Shown piece by piece: positions 9,782-20,292 of a DNA stretch of 64,000 bases (the first letter of the stretch is position 1; each line of letters starts with the position of its first letter). Position numbers and translations under genes: made by a program. The notes beneath the pieces were generated by a model that was not told where the DNA came from, did no database searches, and worked only from the letters and a program-made list of their open reading frames with translations. Source of the DNA: Pseudomonas mosselii (GTDB taxonomy: Bacteria > Pseudomonadota > Gammaproteobacteria > Pseudomonadales > Pseudomonadaceae); NCBI RefSeq assembly GCF_019823065.1, contig NZ_CP081966.1, positions 2,077,501 through 2,141,500 on the forward strand. The letters run 5' to 3'.

Positions 9782-11800
9782 ATGTCTGGTAAAGAGCCGT
9801 TCGAAAGCGTGGCCATGGCTAACGATCACCCGGACCAGGCCATCAGCCTGGCCCAGGCGCTGCTGGCCCCGCGCATCGTGATCGAGGACGCAAGCCCGGT
9901 GCTCGACGGCGGCACCTTCGCCGCCAAGGCGGTGCGCGGGCACAAGGTCGAGGTGAGCGCCAAGGTCTATACCGACGGCCATGACCGCCTGGCGGTGAGC
10001 CTGAACTGGCGCCAGGCCCACAGCAGGCGCTGGCACTGCGTGGCAATGCACTCGCCGGGCAACGATCTTTGGCAGGCAGAGTTCACCCCCGCCGATCTGG
10101 GCTTGCACCTGTTCAGCATCGAGGCCTGGATCGACCCGTTCGCCACCTTCTGCCACGACCTGGAGAAGAAGTACGCCGCCGGTGTGGACGTGAAGCTCGA
10201 ACTGGAGGAGGGCCGGCTGCTGCTGGGCCAGGGCATCGAGCGCAGCGACGGGCTGTTGCGCGAGCAGCTTGAACGGTTGCAACAGCGCCTGCCGGATTTG
10301 CTGGTGGATGACCAGGTGGCGTTGCTGTTGCATCCTGATGCCGCCCAGCTGATGGCCGAGGCCGAGCACCGCAGTTACCTCACCCGAAGCCGCGAATTTG
10401 CCGTGGACGTGGACCGCGAGGCGGCGCTGTTCGCCAGCTGGTACGAGCTGTTCCCGCGCTCTGTCACCGACGATCCTGAACGTCATGGCACGTTCAATGA
10501 CGTGCACCAGCGCCTGCCGATGGTCCGCGACATGGGCTTCGACGTGCTGTACTTCCCGCCGATCCACCCCATCGGCATGAAGCACCGCAAGGGCCGCAAC
10601 AATGCCTTGCAGGCCGAGCCCGGTGACCCCGGCAGTCCCTACGCCATCGGCAGCCCCGAGGGTGGGCACGATGCCATCCACCCGCAGCTGGGCAGCCGCG
10701 AGGACTTCCGCCGGCTGGTCGCCGCCGCCGCCGAGCATGGGCTGGAGATCGCCCTGGATTTCGCCATCCAGTGCTCCCAGGACCACCCCTGGCTCACGCA
10801 GCACCCCGGCTGGTTCAGCTGGCGGCCCGATGGCAGCATCCGCTACGCCGAGAACCCGCCGAAGAAGTACCAGGACATCGTCAACGTCGACTTCTACGCC
10901 CCTGAATCGGTGCCGAGCCTGTGGCTGGCCTTGCGCGACGTGGTGGTCGGCTGGGTGGAGGAGGGCGTGAAGACCTTCCGTGTCGACAACCCGCACACCA
11001 AGCCGCTGCCGTTCTGGCAATGGCTGATCGCCAATGTGCGTAGCCAGTACCCCGAGGTGATCTTCCTCGCCGAGGCCTTCACGCGCCCGGCGATGATGGC
11101 GCGCCTGGGCAAGGTGGGCTACGCGCAGAGCTACACCTACTTCACCTGGCGCAATACCAAGCAAGAGCTTCGTGAATACGTCGAGGAGCTCAACCAGCCG
11201 CCGTGGAGCCAGTGCTACCGGCCCAACTTCTTCGTCAACACGCCGGATATCAATCCGTTCTTCCTGCAGACCTCGGGCCGTGCCGGCTTTCTTATCCGCG
11301 CCGCGCTGGCGACCATGGGCTCGGGCCTCTGGGGCATGTACTCGGGTTTCGAGCTGTGTGAAGGCACGCCGCTGCCGGGCAAGGAGGAGTACCTGGATTC
11401 GGAGAAGTACGAGATCCGCCCGCGCGAATTCACCCAGCCCGGCAACATTGTCGCCGAGATCGCCCAGCTCAACCGCATCCGTCGGCAGAACCGCGCCCTG
11501 CAGACCCACCTGGGGGTGGTGTTCCTCAACTGCTGGAACGACAACATTCTCTACTTCGCCAAGCGCACGCCCGAGCGTGACAACTTCATCCTCGTGGCCA
11601 TCAGCCTCGACCCGCACAATGCCCAGGAGGCCAGCTTCGAGTTGCCGCTATGGGAGCTGGGGCTGGACGATAACGCCGATACCCAGGGCGAGGATCTGAT
11701 GAATGGCCACCGTTGGACCTGGCATGGCAAGACCCAGTGGATGCGCATCGAGCCGTGGCACCAGCCGTTTGGTATCTGGCGCATAGAAAAGCTGCGCTAA
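9782..11800 (+). CDS. glgE: Alpha-1,4-glucan:maltose-1-phosphate maltosyltransferase
   Basis: 672 residues, usual GlgE size. A GH13_3 enzyme that extends alpha-1,4-glucan using maltose-1-phosphate made by the maltokinase encoded next door. The N-terminal beta domain (about 1-190) is followed by the catalytic barrel; the nucleophile is Asp402 in FRVDNPHTK and the acid/base Glu431 in FLAEAFTRP. GlgE-typical segments are PPIHPIGMKHRKGRNN and LDFAIQCSQDHPWL. First gene of glgE-treS/mak-glgB. In pseudomonads this pathway links trehalose and branched glucan under osmotic or desiccation stress. Confidence 0.97.
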   Translation: MSGKEPFESVAMANDHPDQAISLAQALLAPRIVIEDASPVLDGGTFAAKAVRGHKVEVSAKVYTDGHDRLAVSLNWRQAHSRRWHCVAMHSPGNDLWQAEFTPADLGLHLFSIEAWIDPFATFCHDLEKKYAAGVDVKLELEEGRLLLGQGIERSDGLLREQLERLQQRLPDLLVDDQVALLLHPDAAQLMAEAEHRSYLTRSREFAVDVDREAALFASWYELFPRSVTDDPERHGTFNDVHQRLPMVRDMGFDVLYFPPIHPIGMKHRKGRNNALQAEPGDPGSPYAIGSPEGGHDAIHPQLGSREDFRRLVAAAAEHGLEIALDFAIQCSQDHPWLTQHPGWFSWRPDGSIRYAENPPKKYQDIVNVDFYAPESVPSLWLALRDVVVGWVEEGVKTFRVDNPHTKPLPFWQWLIANVRSQYPEVIFLAEAFTRPAMMARLGKVGYAQSYTYFTWRNTKQELREYVEELNQPPWSQCYRPNFFVNTPDINPFFLQTSGRAGFLIRAALATMGSGLWGMYSGFELCEGTPLPGKEEYLDSEKYEIRPREFTQPGNIVAEIAQLNRIRRQNRALQTHLGVVFLNCWNDNILYFAKRTPERDNFILVAISLDPHNAQEASFELPLWELGLDDNADTQGEDLMNGHRWTWHGKTQWMRIEPWHQPFGIWRIEKLR

Positions 11801-11803
11801 TCC

Positions 11804-11924
11804 CCTGTAGGCGCGGCCTTGTGTCGCGAAAAGGCTGCAAAGCAGCCCCGGCAATATCTGCAGCGTCGCTGAAATCCTGGGGCCGCTTCGCGCCCCTTTC
11901 GCGACACAAGGCCGCTCCTACAGG
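11804..11924. repeat. Inverted REP pair between glgE and treS-mak
   Basis: Arms at about 11804-11849 (CCTGTAGGCGCGGCCTTGTG...) and 11879-11924 (...CACAAGGCCGCTCCTACAGG) are inverted copies of a REP variant with core GCGGCCTTGTGTCGCGA. Each arm also carries its own small internal palindrome. Lying inside an operon, it may tune the relative yield of glgE and treS-mak. Confidence 0.85.
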
Positions 11925-11958
11925 GTGCGTGTCGAACCGGAAATGAAAGGAGTCCCCA

Positions 11959-14900
11959 ATGGCCAAGCGTTCCCGCCCGGCAGCCTTCATCGACGATCCG
12001 CTGTGGTACAAGGACGCAGTGATCTACCAACTGCACGTAAAATCGTTCTTCGACGCGAACAACGACGGCATCGGCGATTTCGCAGGCCTGATCGGCAAGC
12101 TCGACTACATCGCCGAACTGGGCGTCAACACCCTCTGGCTGCTGCCGTTCTATCCCTCGCCACGGCGCGACGACGGCTATGACATCGCCGAGTACAAGGC
12201 CGTGCACCCCGACTACGGCAGCATGGCCGACGCCAGGCGCTTCATCGCCGAGGCGCACAAGCGCGGCCTGCGGGTGATCACTGAGCTGGTCATCAACCAC
12301 ACCTCCGACCAGCACCCCTGGTTCCAGCGCGCCCGGCATGCCAAGCGTGGGAGCAAGGCCCGGGACTTCTACGTGTGGTCGGACGATGACCAGAAGTACG
12401 ATGGCACGCGGATCATTTTCCTCGACACCGAGAAATCCAACTGGACCTGGGACCCGGTGGCCGGCCAGTACTTCTGGCACCGCTTCTACTCGCACCAGCC
12501 GGACCTCAATTTCGACAACCCGCAAGTGCTCAAGGCAGTAATCGGGGTGATGCGCTTCTGGCTCGACATCGGCGTCGATGGCCTGCGCCTGGACGCCATC
12601 CCCTACCTGATCGAGCGCGACGGCACCAATAACGAGAACCTCCCCGAAACCCACACCGTGCTCAAGGCCATCCGCGCCGAGATTGATGCCAACTACCCCG
12701 ACCGCATGCTCCTGGCCGAGGCCAACCAGTGGCCCGAGGACACCCGCCCGTACTTCGGCGAGGGCGACGGCGACGAATGCCACATGGCCTTCCACTTCCC
12801 GTTGATGCCGCGCATGTACATGGCCCTGGCCATGGAAGACCGCTTCCCGATCACCGACATCCTGCGCCAGACCCCGGAGATCCCGGCCAACTGCCAGTGG
12901 GCGATCTTCCTGCGCAACCACGATGAGCTGACCCTGGAGATGGTCACCGACCGCGAGCGCGACTACCTGTGGAACTACTACGCCGAGGACCGCCGCGCAC
13001 GCATCAACTTAGGAATTCGCCGGCGCTTGGCACCGCTGCTGCAACGCGACCGGCGGCGCATCGAGCTGCTCACCAGCCTGCTGCTGTCGATGCCCGGCAC
13101 CCCGACCCTGTACTACGGCGACGAACTGGGCATGGGCGACAACATCTACCTGGGCGACCGCGATGGCGTGCGCACCCCCATGCAGTGGTCGCCGGACCGC
13201 AACGGCGGTTTCTCCCGGGCCGATCCGCAGCGCCTGGTGTTGCCGCCGATCATGGACCCGCTGTACGGTTACCAGACCATCAACGTCGAAGCCCAGGCCC
13301 ACGACCCGCATTCGCTGCTCAATTGGAACCGCCGGCTGCTGGCGGTGCGCAAGCAGCAGAAGGCCTTTGGCCGTGGCAGTCTGAAGATGCTCACGCCGAG
13401 CAATCGCCGGGTGCTGGCGTACATCCGCGAATACACCGATACCGACGGCAACAGCGAAATCGTGCTGTGCGTGGCCAACGTCTCGCGGGCGGCCCAGGCG
13501 GCGGAGTTGGAACTGTCGCAGTACGCCGACAAGGTGCCGGTGGAGATGCTTGGCGGCAGCGCCTTCCCGCCCATCGGCCAGCTGCCGTTCCTGTTGACCC
13601 TGCCGCCCTATGGCTTCTACTGGTTCGTGCTGGCCAGTCACGACCGCATGCCCAGCTGGCATGTCCAGCCTGCCGAGGGGCTGCCCGAGCTGACCACCCT
13701 GGTGCTGCGCAAGCGCATGGAGGAACTGCTCGAGTCGCCCTCCCGCGAAACCTTGCAGGCGTCGATCCTGCCGCAGTACCTGCCCAAGCGTCGCTGGTTC
13801 GCCGGCAAGGAAGGGCCGATCGACCAGGTGCGCCTGCGCTATGGCGTGCGCTTCGCCACCCCGGCGCTGCCGGTGCTGCTTGGCGAGCTGGAGGTGCACA
13901 GCGAAGGCGTGGTCACCCACTACCAACTGCCCTTCGGCCTGTTGCCAGAGGAGCAGATCAATGCCGCGCTGCCTCAGCAGCTGGCGCTGTCGCGGGTACG
14001 CCGCGGCCGCCAGGTGGGGCTGATCACCGATGCGTTCGTGCTTGAACCCTTCATCCGCGCCGTGCTCCAGGGCTGCCAGGACGGCCTGCGGCTGGGCTGT
14101 GGCGATGGCCTGGGCGAGTTGCGCTTCCACAGCACCGAGCAGTTGGCCGCGCTGCAGCTCGATGCGCAGAGCGAGGTGCGCTACCTGGGCGCCGAGCAAT
14201 CCAACAGTTCGGTGGTGGTCGGTGGCAGCCTGGTGCTCAAGTTGATCCGTCGGGTCAATCCGGGCACTCACCCGGAGCTGGAGATGAGCGCCTACCTGAC
14301 CGCCGCCGGCTTTGCCAATATCTCCCCGTTGCTGGCCTGGGTCAGTCGCGTGGATGAGAGCGAGCAGCCGCACCTGCTGATGATCGCCCAGGGCTACCTG
14401 AGCAATCAGGGTGATGCCTGGGACTGGACGCAGAACACCCTGGAGCGGGCGATCCGCGACCAGATGGAGCCCGGCAACGTCGAGCCGGAGGCGCATACCG
14501 ATGCCCTGGCCGAGCTGACGGGGTTTGCCGCCTTGCTCGGCCAACGTCTGGGCGAGATGCACCTGCTGCTGGCTGCGCCGAGCGACGACACAGCGTTCCA
14601 GTCCCGCCCGAGCGATGCCAGGGACAGCGAGCGCTGGAGCCGGCAGATCAGCGCCGAACTGACCCGCGCCCTCGACCTGCTGGCCCAGCACCGTGACACC
14701 CTTGACCGCGACAGCCAGGCGCTGGTCGACGATCTGCAGCAACAGCGCGACGGCCTGCGTCAGCACGTCGACAACCTCGCCCGTCAAGCCCAGGGCGGCT
14801 TGCTGATGCGCGTGCACGGCGACCTGCACCTGGGCCAGGTACTGGTGGTGCAGGGCGATGCCTACCTGATCGATTTCGAGGGCGAGCCGGCGCGCCCGCT

Positions 14901-15276
14901 CGACGAGCGTCGGGCGAAGCACAGCCCGTACAAGGATGTCAGCGGCGTGCTGCGCTCCTTCGACTATGCTGCTGCGATGATCCTGCGCAGCGCCTCGGCG
15001 GTAGACCTCTCCGAGGCGGCGCGCCAGGCCCGCCAGCGGGTCGCCCGGCAGTACCTGCACCAGTCGCGTCACGCTTTCGTCGAGGCCTACGGGCTGGCCA
15101 CCGCCGCCATGCCCCACGCCTGGCAGCAGGCCGAGGGCGAGCGCGCCGCGCTGGAACTGTTCTGCCTGGAGAAAGCCGCCTACGAAATCACCTATGAAGC
15201 CGAAAACCGGCCCAACTGGCTGGCCGTGCCTTTGCATGGCCTGCATGGACTGATCAGTACCTGGGGAGAGTCTTAA
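11959..15276 (+). CDS. treS: Trehalose synthase / maltokinase fusion
   Basis: 1105 residues, the fusion form common in Pseudomonas. Residues 1 to about 545 are the GH13 trehalose synthase that interconverts maltose and trehalose: Asp212 (GLRLDAIPYL) nucleophile, Glu254 (LAEANQW) acid/base, Asp322 (RNHDEL) transition-state stabiliser. From about 570 to the end is the maltokinase (Mak), which phosphorylates maltose with ATP for GlgE; the kinase-like segment HGDLHLGQVLVV followed by LIDFEGEP holds catalytic and metal-binding Asp residues. A GAAAGGAG-like ribosome site precedes ATG 11959. The stop is directly followed by the glgB ATG. Confidence 0.96.
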   Translation: MAKRSRPAAFIDDPLWYKDAVIYQLHVKSFFDANNDGIGDFAGLIGKLDYIAELGVNTLWLLPFYPSPRRDDGYDIAEYKAVHPDYGSMADARRFIAEAHKRGLRVITELVINHTSDQHPWFQRARHAKRGSKARDFYVWSDDDQKYDGTRIIFLDTEKSNWTWDPVAGQYFWHRFYSHQPDLNFDNPQVLKAVIGVMRFWLDIGVDGLRLDAIPYLIERDGTNNENLPETHTVLKAIRAEIDANYPDRMLLAEANQWPEDTRPYFGEGDGDECHMAFHFPLMPRMYMALAMEDRFPITDILRQTPEIPANCQWAIFLRNHDELTLEMVTDRERDYLWNYYAEDRRARINLGIRRRLAPLLQRDRRRIELLTSLLLSMPGTPTLYYGDELGMGDNIYLGDRDGVRTPMQWSPDRNGGFSRADPQRLVLPPIMDPLYGYQTINVEAQAHDPHSLLNWNRRLLAVRKQQKAFGRGSLKMLTPSNRRVLAYIREYTDTDGNSEIVLCVANVSRAAQAAELELSQYADKVPVEMLGGSAFPPIGQLPFLLTLPPYGFYWFVLASHDRMPSWHVQPAEGLPELTTLVLRKRMEELLESPSRETLQASILPQYLPKRRWFAGKEGPIDQVRLRYGVRFATPALPVLLGELEVHSEGVVTHYQLPFGLLPEEQINAALPQQLALSRVRRGRQVGLITDAFVLEPFIRAVLQGCQDGLRLGCGDGLGELRFHSTEQLAALQLDAQSEVRYLGAEQSNSSVVVGGSLVLKLIRRVNPGTHPELEMSAYLTAAGFANISPLLAWVSRVDESEQPHLLMIAQGYLSNQGDAWDWTQNTLERAIRDQMEPGNVEPEAHTDALAELTGFAALLGQRLGEMHLLLAAPSDDTAFQSRPSDARDSERWSRQISAELTRALDLLAQHRDTLDRDSQALVDDLQQQRDGLRQHVDNLARQAQGGLLMRVHGDLHLGQVLVVQGDAYLIDFEGEPARPLDERRAKHSPYKDVSGVLRSFDYAAAMILRSASAVDLSEAARQARQRVARQYLHQSRHAFVEAYGLATAAMPHAWQQAEGERAALELFCLEKAAYEITYEAENRPNWLAVPLHGLHGLISTWGES

Positions 15277-17487
15277 ATGAATGCAACCACGCGTGACAAC
15301 GGCGGCCTTCGGCAACGGGACCTCGATGCCCTGGCCCGCGCCGAGCACGCCGATCCATTCGCCGTGCTGGGTCCCCATGACGATGGGGCGGGCGGCCTGT
15401 TCGTCCGCGCTTTCCTGCCCAATGCCCTGAATGCACGCCTGCTGGCGCGCCATGACGGGCAGGTGCTTGCCGAAATGGTGCAGGGCAGCGTGCCGGGGCT
15501 GTTCACCGCGCACCTCGATGAGGCACGGGCCTACCTGCTGCAGATCGGCTGGGCCGGTGGCGAGCAGGTTACCGAGGATCCTTACAGCTTTGGTCCGCAA
15601 CTGGGCGACATGGACCTCTACCTGTTCGCCGAAGGCAATCACCGCGACCTGTCCGGGCGTTTCGGCGCCCAGCCGACCGTGGTCGACGGTGTCGCGGGCG
15701 TGTGCTTTTCGGTGTGGGCGCCCAATGCCCGGCGGGTCTCGGTGGTCGGCGACTTCAACAACTGGGATGGCCGCCGTCACCCCATGCGCCTGCGCCACAG
15801 TGCCGGGGTGTGGGAACTGTTCGTGCCCAGGCTCGGCGTGGGCGAGACCTACAAGTTCGAGGTGCTGGGCGCGGACGGCGTGCTGCCGCTCAAGGCCGAC
15901 CCCCTGGCCCGCGCCACTGAGCTGCCGCCGAGCACCGCCTCGAAGGTGGCCGGCGCCCTGGCCCACGACTGGCGCGACGGCCAGTGGATGGAGCAGCGTG
16001 CCCAGCGCCACGCCTACAGCGCGCCGCTGTCGATCTACGAATTGCACGCCGGCTCCTGGCGTTGCGAGCTGGACGATGCCGGCGAAGTCGCGCGCTTCTA
16101 CAACTGGCGCGAGCTGGCCGAGCGCCTGGTGCCCTACGTGCAGGAGCTGGGCTTCACCCATATCGAACTGATGCCGATCATGGAACACCCTTTCGGCGGC
16201 TCCTGGGGTTACCAGCCGCTGTCGCTGTTCGCGCCGACTTCGCGCTATGGCAGCGCCGAGGACTTCGCCTTCTTCGTCGATGCCTGCCACCAGGGTGGCA
16301 TCGGCGTGATCCTCGATTGGGTGCCGGCGCATTTTCCCACCGACGAGCATGGCCTGGCGCGTTTCGACGGCACCGCCCTGTACGAGTACGACAACCCGCT
16401 GGAAGGCTTCCACCAGGACTGGAACACGTTGATCTACAACCTTGGGCGCAACGAGGTGCGCGGCTTCATGCTTGCCTCGGCGCTGCACTGGCTCAAGCAC
16501 TTCCACATCGACGGCCTGCGCGTGGACGCAGTGGCCTCGATGCTCTACCGCGACTATTCGCGCAAGGCCGGCGAGTGGGTGCCCAACCGCCACGGCGGGC
16601 GCGAGAACCTCGAAGCCATCGACTTCATCCGCCACCTCAATGGTGTCGCCGCCCACGAAGCGCCGGGCGCGCTGATCATCGCCGAGGAATCCACCGCCTG
16701 GCCCGGGGTCAGCCAGCCGGTGCAGCAGGGCGGACTGGGTTTTGCCTACAAGTGGAACATGGGCTGGATGCACGACACCTTGCACTACATCCAGAACGAC
16801 CCGGTGCACCGCACCTATCATCACAACGAGATGAGCTTCGGGCTGATCTACGCCTATTCCGAGCATTTCATCCTGCCGATTTCCCACGACGAAGTGGTTC
16901 ACGGCAAGCACTCGCTGATCGACAAGATGCCCGGCGATCGCTGGCAGAAGTTCGCCAACCTGCGGGCGTACCTGGCGTTCATGTGGACCCACCCGGGCAA
17001 GAAGCTGCTGTTCATGGGCTGCGAGTTCGGCCAGTGGCGCGAGTGGAACCACGACCAGCAACTGGACTGGTACCTGCTGCAGTACTCCGAGCACCAGGGC
17101 GTGCAGAAGCTGGTGGCCGACCTCAACCGGCTGTACCGTGAACGGCCGGCGCTGCACGAACAGGACTGCCGGGCCCAGGGCTTCCAGTGGCTGATCGGCG
17201 ACGATGCGCACAACAGTGTGTACGCCTGGTTGCGCTGGAGCAGCCAGGGCGAGCCTCTGTTGGTGGTGGCCAACTTCACCCCGGTGCCGCGGGAGGGCTA
17301 CCGGATCGGCGTGCCGTTCGGTGAACGCTGGCAGGAGCTGCTCAACAGCGATGCCGGGCTGTATGCCGGATCGAATGTGGGGAATCTCGGCGGGGTGGCC
17401 AGCGAGGCGATCGCCAGCCATGGCCAGCCGTTATCGCTGGCGCTGAACCTGCCGCCATTGGGGGTATTGGTGATGAGCCCCGCCTGA
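15277..17487 (+). CDS. glgB: 1,4-alpha-glucan branching enzyme
   Basis: 736 residues. It introduces alpha-1,6 branches into the glucan built by GlgE. N-terminal beta modules (an N1 region about 1-110, and a CBM48-like module about 120-220 containing [20 protein letters not shown]) precede the GH13 barrel with Asp417 ([11 protein letters not shown]) as nucleophile and Glu470 (IAEESTAW) as acid/base. The [13 protein letters not shown] segment is diagnostic. ATG 15277 follows the treS-mak stop with no gap, indicating translational coupling. Last gene of the operon. Confidence 0.97.
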   Translation: MNATTRDNGGLRQRDLDALARAEHADPFAVLGPHDDGAGGLFVRAFLPNALNARLLARHDGQVLAEMVQGSVPGLFTAHLDEARAYLLQIGWAGGEQVTEDPYSFGPQLGDMDLYLFAEGNHRDLSGRFGAQPTVVDGVAGVCFSVWAPNARRVSVVGDFNNWDGRRHPMRLRHSAGVWELFVPRLGVGETYKFEVLGADGVLPLKADPLARATELPPSTASKVAGALAHDWRDGQWMEQRAQRHAYSAPLSIYELHAGSWRCELDDAGEVARFYNWRELAERLVPYVQELGFTHIELMPIMEHPFGGSWGYQPLSLFAPTSRYGSAEDFAFFVDACHQGGIGVILDWVPAHFPTDEHGLARFDGTALYEYDNPLEGFHQDWNTLIYNLGRNEVRGFMLASALHWLKHFHIDGLRVDAVASMLYRDYSRKAGEWVPNRHGGRENLEAIDFIRHLNGVAAHEAPGALIIAEESTAWPGVSQPVQQGGLGFAYKWNMGWMHDTLHYIQNDPVHRTYHHNEMSFGLIYAYSEHFILPISHDEVVHGKHSLIDKMPGDRWQKFANLRAYLAFMWTHPGKKLLFMGCEFGQWREWNHDQQLDWYLLQYSEHQGVQKLVADLNRLYRERPALHEQDCRAQGFQWLIGDDAHNSVYAWLRWSSQGEPLLVVANFTPVPREGYRIGVPFGERWQELLNSDAGLYAGSNVGNLGGVASEAIASHGQPLSLALNLPPLGVLVMSPA

Positions 17488-17562
17488 TGGCGGCGTCGCC
17501 AGTAGAGAGAGGGGCCATACTGAAACATCAGGACCCAAATTCATCCTTTTGCCATCAGGCCG

Positions 17563-17593
17563 GCGCGTCCTAGGCTAACCCACCTAGGCGCGC
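17563..17593. repeat. Long inverted repeat with CCTAGG cores
   Basis: GCGCG-T-CCTAGG, an eight-base loop CTAACCCA, then CCTAGG-CGCGC. It forms an 11-bp stem with one bulged T and no T-tract in either direction, so it is a poor terminator. It sits 25 bases upstream of the next ATG, where it could act as an operator or leader structure. Confidence 0.5.
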
Positions 17594-17617
17594 GACCTTT
17601 CCTACCAGAGGTGAAGC

Positions 17618-17938
17618 ATGAATCCCACCTTGCCAATGCTGGGCCTTGGCTGGTTGCTGGCCCTGCCGCTGCAGGCGGCGCCCCTGCCAGGGCCGTTGCT
17701 GGCCGCCAATGACAGCAACAATCCATACAACAGCCCGATCATGCGCGCCAACCCCAACAGCCGCCAGGGCAGCGTGCCCGCCACGCCACCGGTGCGCGGC
17801 CCCTCCACGCAACCCAATCCGCGCCCGCCGACCCTGGACAACCGCGGTATCGGCAATGGCGACAACCTGCGGCGCGAGCAGCAAACCCCGAATCTGGAAC
17901 CCACCCGGCCACCACGTGACACCCAGCGCGTGCCGTGA
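17618..17938 (+). CDS. Exported hypothetical protein, Pro/Asn-rich
   Basis: 106 residues. The first about 22 form a signal peptide (hydrophobic LGLGWLLALPLQAAPL, cleavage after an Ala-x-Ala-like site). The mature part is rich in Pro, Asn and Arg with short repeated PNxRxP-like words and no predicted fold. AGAGGTG precedes the ATG. It lies 21 bases upstream of the sugar dehydrogenase gene in the same direction and may be cotranscribed. Function not recognised. Confidence 0.7.
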   Translation: MNPTLPMLGLGWLLALPLQAAPLPGPLLAANDSNNPYNSPIMRANPNSRQGSVPATPPVRGPSTQPNPRPPTLDNRGIGNGDNLRREQQTPNLEPTRPPRDTQRVP

Positions 17939-17959
17939 GCCCCTTCGAAGGAGTCGAGC

Positions 17960-19108
17960 ATGACGCCACGCATCTTGATGATCTCCCTGGCGGCCGCCAG
18001 TCTGTTTCCCGTATTGGCCCAGGCGGCCGCCGAGCAGCAGTTTCCCAGCGAGGAGGGGCAACTGACCGTCAGTACCGTCGCCGACGGCCTGCGCAATCCG
18101 TGGGCCCTGGCCTTCCTGCCGGGTGGCAAGGACATGCTGGTCAGCGAGCGCCCCGGCAACCTGCGTATTGTCAGCGCCGAGGGCAAGGTGGGCCCACCGC
18201 TCTCTGGCGTGCCCAAGGTGTGGGCCGAAGGGCAGGGTGGCCTGCTCGATGTGGTGTTGTCGCCGGACTTCGCCAAGGATCGAACGGTCTATCTGTCGTT
18301 CGCCGAGGAAGGCCCCGACGGCAAGGCCGGGACTGCGGTCGGCCGTGGCCAGCTGTCGCAGGACCGGGCGCGTCTGGAAAACTTCACGGTGATTTTCCGC
18401 CAGCAGCCCAAGCTCTCAGAAGGCAATCACTTCGGTTCGCGGCTGGTGTTCGACCGTGACGGCTACCTGTTCATCGCCCTGGGCGAGAACAACCAGCGGC
18501 CCACCGCCCAGGACCTGGACAAGCTGCAGGGCAAGGTCGTGCGTATCCTGCCCGATGGCGAAGTGCCCAATGACAATCCCTTCGTCGGCCGCGACAACGT
18601 GCGCCCGCAGATCTGGTCGTTCGGCCACCGCAACCAGCAGGGCGCGGCCCTGAATCCCTGGACCGGGCAACTGTGGACCCACGAGCACGGCCCCCGTGGC
18701 GGCGACGAGATCAACATCCCGCGGCCAGGCAAGAACTACGGTTGGCCGATCGCCACCCACGGCATCAACTACTCGCTGTTGCCGATCCCGGAGGCCAAGG
18801 GCAAGCATGTCGAGGGCATGGTAGACCCGCACCATGTGTGGGAGAAATCGCCGGGCATCAGCGGCATGGCGTTCTATGACAGCCCGACCTTCAAGGCGTG
18901 GGACCACAACCTGTTCATCGGCGCGCTGGCGACCCGGGAGTTGATCCGCCTGCAGCTTGATGGCGACAAGATCGTGCATGAAGAGCGCTTGCTGGGCGAC
19001 CTCAAGGCGCGGATCCGTGACGTGCGGGTTGGGCCGGATGGCTATGTGTATGTGCTGACCGATGCCAAGGATGGGGCATTGCTGAAGGTGGGGTTGAAAG
19101 ACGATTGA
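17960..19108 (+). CDS. Periplasmic PQQ-dependent sugar (aldose) dehydrogenase, YliI/Asd type
   Basis: 382 residues with an N-terminal signal peptide (cleavage near AQAAAEQ). The remainder is a six-bladed soluble glucose-dehydrogenase-like propeller: NPWALAFLPGG, LLDVVLSPDF, GNHFGSRLVFDRDGYLFIALGE, EHGPRGGDEINI and NYGWP are the family's landmark strands, the last two near the PQQ and calcium site. It probably oxidises aldoses in the periplasm, feeding electrons to the respiratory chain; the natural substrate cannot be named. GAAGGAG precedes ATG 17960. Confidence 0.9.
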   Translation: MTPRILMISLAAASLFPVLAQAAAEQQFPSEEGQLTVSTVADGLRNPWALAFLPGGKDMLVSERPGNLRIVSAEGKVGPPLSGVPKVWAEGQGGLLDVVLSPDFAKDRTVYLSFAEEGPDGKAGTAVGRGQLSQDRARLENFTVIFRQQPKLSEGNHFGSRLVFDRDGYLFIALGENNQRPTAQDLDKLQGKVVRILPDGEVPNDNPFVGRDNVRPQIWSFGHRNQQGAALNPWTGQLWTHEHGPRGGDEINIPRPGKNYGWPIATHGINYSLLPIPEAKGKHVEGMVDPHHVWEKSPGISGMAFYDSPTFKAWDHNLFIGALATRELIRLQLDGDKIVHEERLLGDLKARIRDVRVGPDGYVYVLTDAKDGALLKVGLKDD

Positions 19109-19171
19109 TGCCGGTGAGGGCCTGTCGCGTGGCAGCAGGCGCGCCCGCGACAAGGCCGAAAGTGTCGTACC

Positions 19172-20281
19172 ATGGCGGGCATGACGCCCGAATCCCTCTA
19201 CCAGCAAGCACTCATCGAACGCGGTTTCTTTCCTGATCCGGCTCAGGCGGTGGCCGTCACTGCATTGCAGGGCTGCTTCGATGCCCTGGTCCAGGGCAAG
19301 CCGACCCAGGGCCTTTACCTCTGGGGCCCGGTCGGCCGCGGCAAGACCTGGTTGATGGACCTGTTCCACCGGTGCCTGCCGCTACCCGCCCGGCGCCAGC
19401 ATTTCCACCACTTCATGGCCTGGGTCCACCAGCGCCTGTTCCAGCTCAACGGCACCGCCGACCCGCTCAAGGCCTTGGCTCGAGCGTTGGCCGGCGAGAT
19501 CCGCGTCTTGTGTTTCGACGAGCTGTTCGTCAGCGATATCGGTGACGCGATCATCCTCGGACGGCTGTTCCAGGAGCTGTTCGACGAGGGCGTGGTGATC
19601 GTCGCCACGTCCAACCAGCCCCCCGATCAGTTGTATCGCGACGGTTTCAACCGTGAACGCTTCCTGCCGGCCATCGCCGCCATCGAGCGGCACATGCGGG
19701 TGCTGTCGGTGACTGGCGAGCAGGACCATCGCCTGCATCCAGGAGCATGGCGGCAGCGCTACTGGGTGGCGCCGGCGGGAGCTGGCGGGGCGCTGGCTGC
19801 GGTGTTCGAACAGTTGAGCCCGGATGATCCCGGCAGCGAGCAGACCGTGCAGATCGGTTCGCGCCATGTGCGGGTCATGCGCCACAGCCACCGGGCGCTC
19901 TGGTGCCGATTCGCCGATCTGTGCGAGCAGCCCCTGGCCGCCATGGACTTCATGGCATTGTGCGACCGTTTTCCGGCCATTCTGGTAAGTGACGTGCCGG
20001 CCCTGGGCGGCGTGCAACAGGCCGGGCGTATCGCCCGTGGCACCGAGGATGGCGCGGCCCGGGTCGAGGCCGGCGATCGCCAGCTGCCGACCCTGGCGCC
20101 CAAGGATGACAGCGTGCGCCGTTTCATCGCGCTGGTCGACGAGTGCTACGACCGTCGGGTGGCGTTGTACCTGGAGGCCGAGGTCCCGCTGGAAGCGCTC
20201 TACACTCAAGGATATCTGGCGTTCCCGTACCAACGGACCCTGAGCCGGCTACGGGAGATGCAACTGCAACGCTTCGCCTGA
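19172..20281 (+). CDS. zapE: AFG1-like ATPase, cell division protein ZapE
   Basis: 369 residues of the ZapE/AFG1 P-loop ATPase family. Walker A GPVGRGKTWLMD lies near residue 55, Walker B-like LCFDELFVSDIGDA follows, and sensor segments VVIVATSNQPPDQLY and YDRRVALYLEAE are present. In E. coli ZapE acts at the constricting Z ring. MTPESLYQQALIERGF is a typical N-terminus; ATG 19181 is an equally good start. The dinB-family gene follows 11 bases downstream, after AAGGAG. Confidence 0.92.
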   Translation: MAGMTPESLYQQALIERGFFPDPAQAVAVTALQGCFDALVQGKPTQGLYLWGPVGRGKTWLMDLFHRCLPLPARRQHFHHFMAWVHQRLFQLNGTADPLKALARALAGEIRVLCFDELFVSDIGDAIILGRLFQELFDEGVVIVATSNQPPDQLYRDGFNRERFLPAIAAIERHMRVLSVTGEQDHRLHPGAWRQRYWVAPAGAGGALAAVFEQLSPDDPGSEQTVQIGSRHVRVMRHSHRALWCRFADLCEQPLAAMDFMALCDRFPAILVSDVPALGGVQQAGRIARGTEDGAARVEAGDRQLPTLAPKDDSVRRFIALVDECYDRRVALYLEAEVPLEALYTQGYLAFPYQRTLSRLREMQLQRFA

Positions 20282-20292
20282 AGGAGCCGACC

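Noticed and set aside
13009..17421. A 1470-codon open frame on the minus strand across treS-mak and glgB
   Set aside because: Antisense shadow in high-GC DNA; low-complexity His/Gly/Gln-rich translation, no domains, and both sense genes have intact catalytic motifs.
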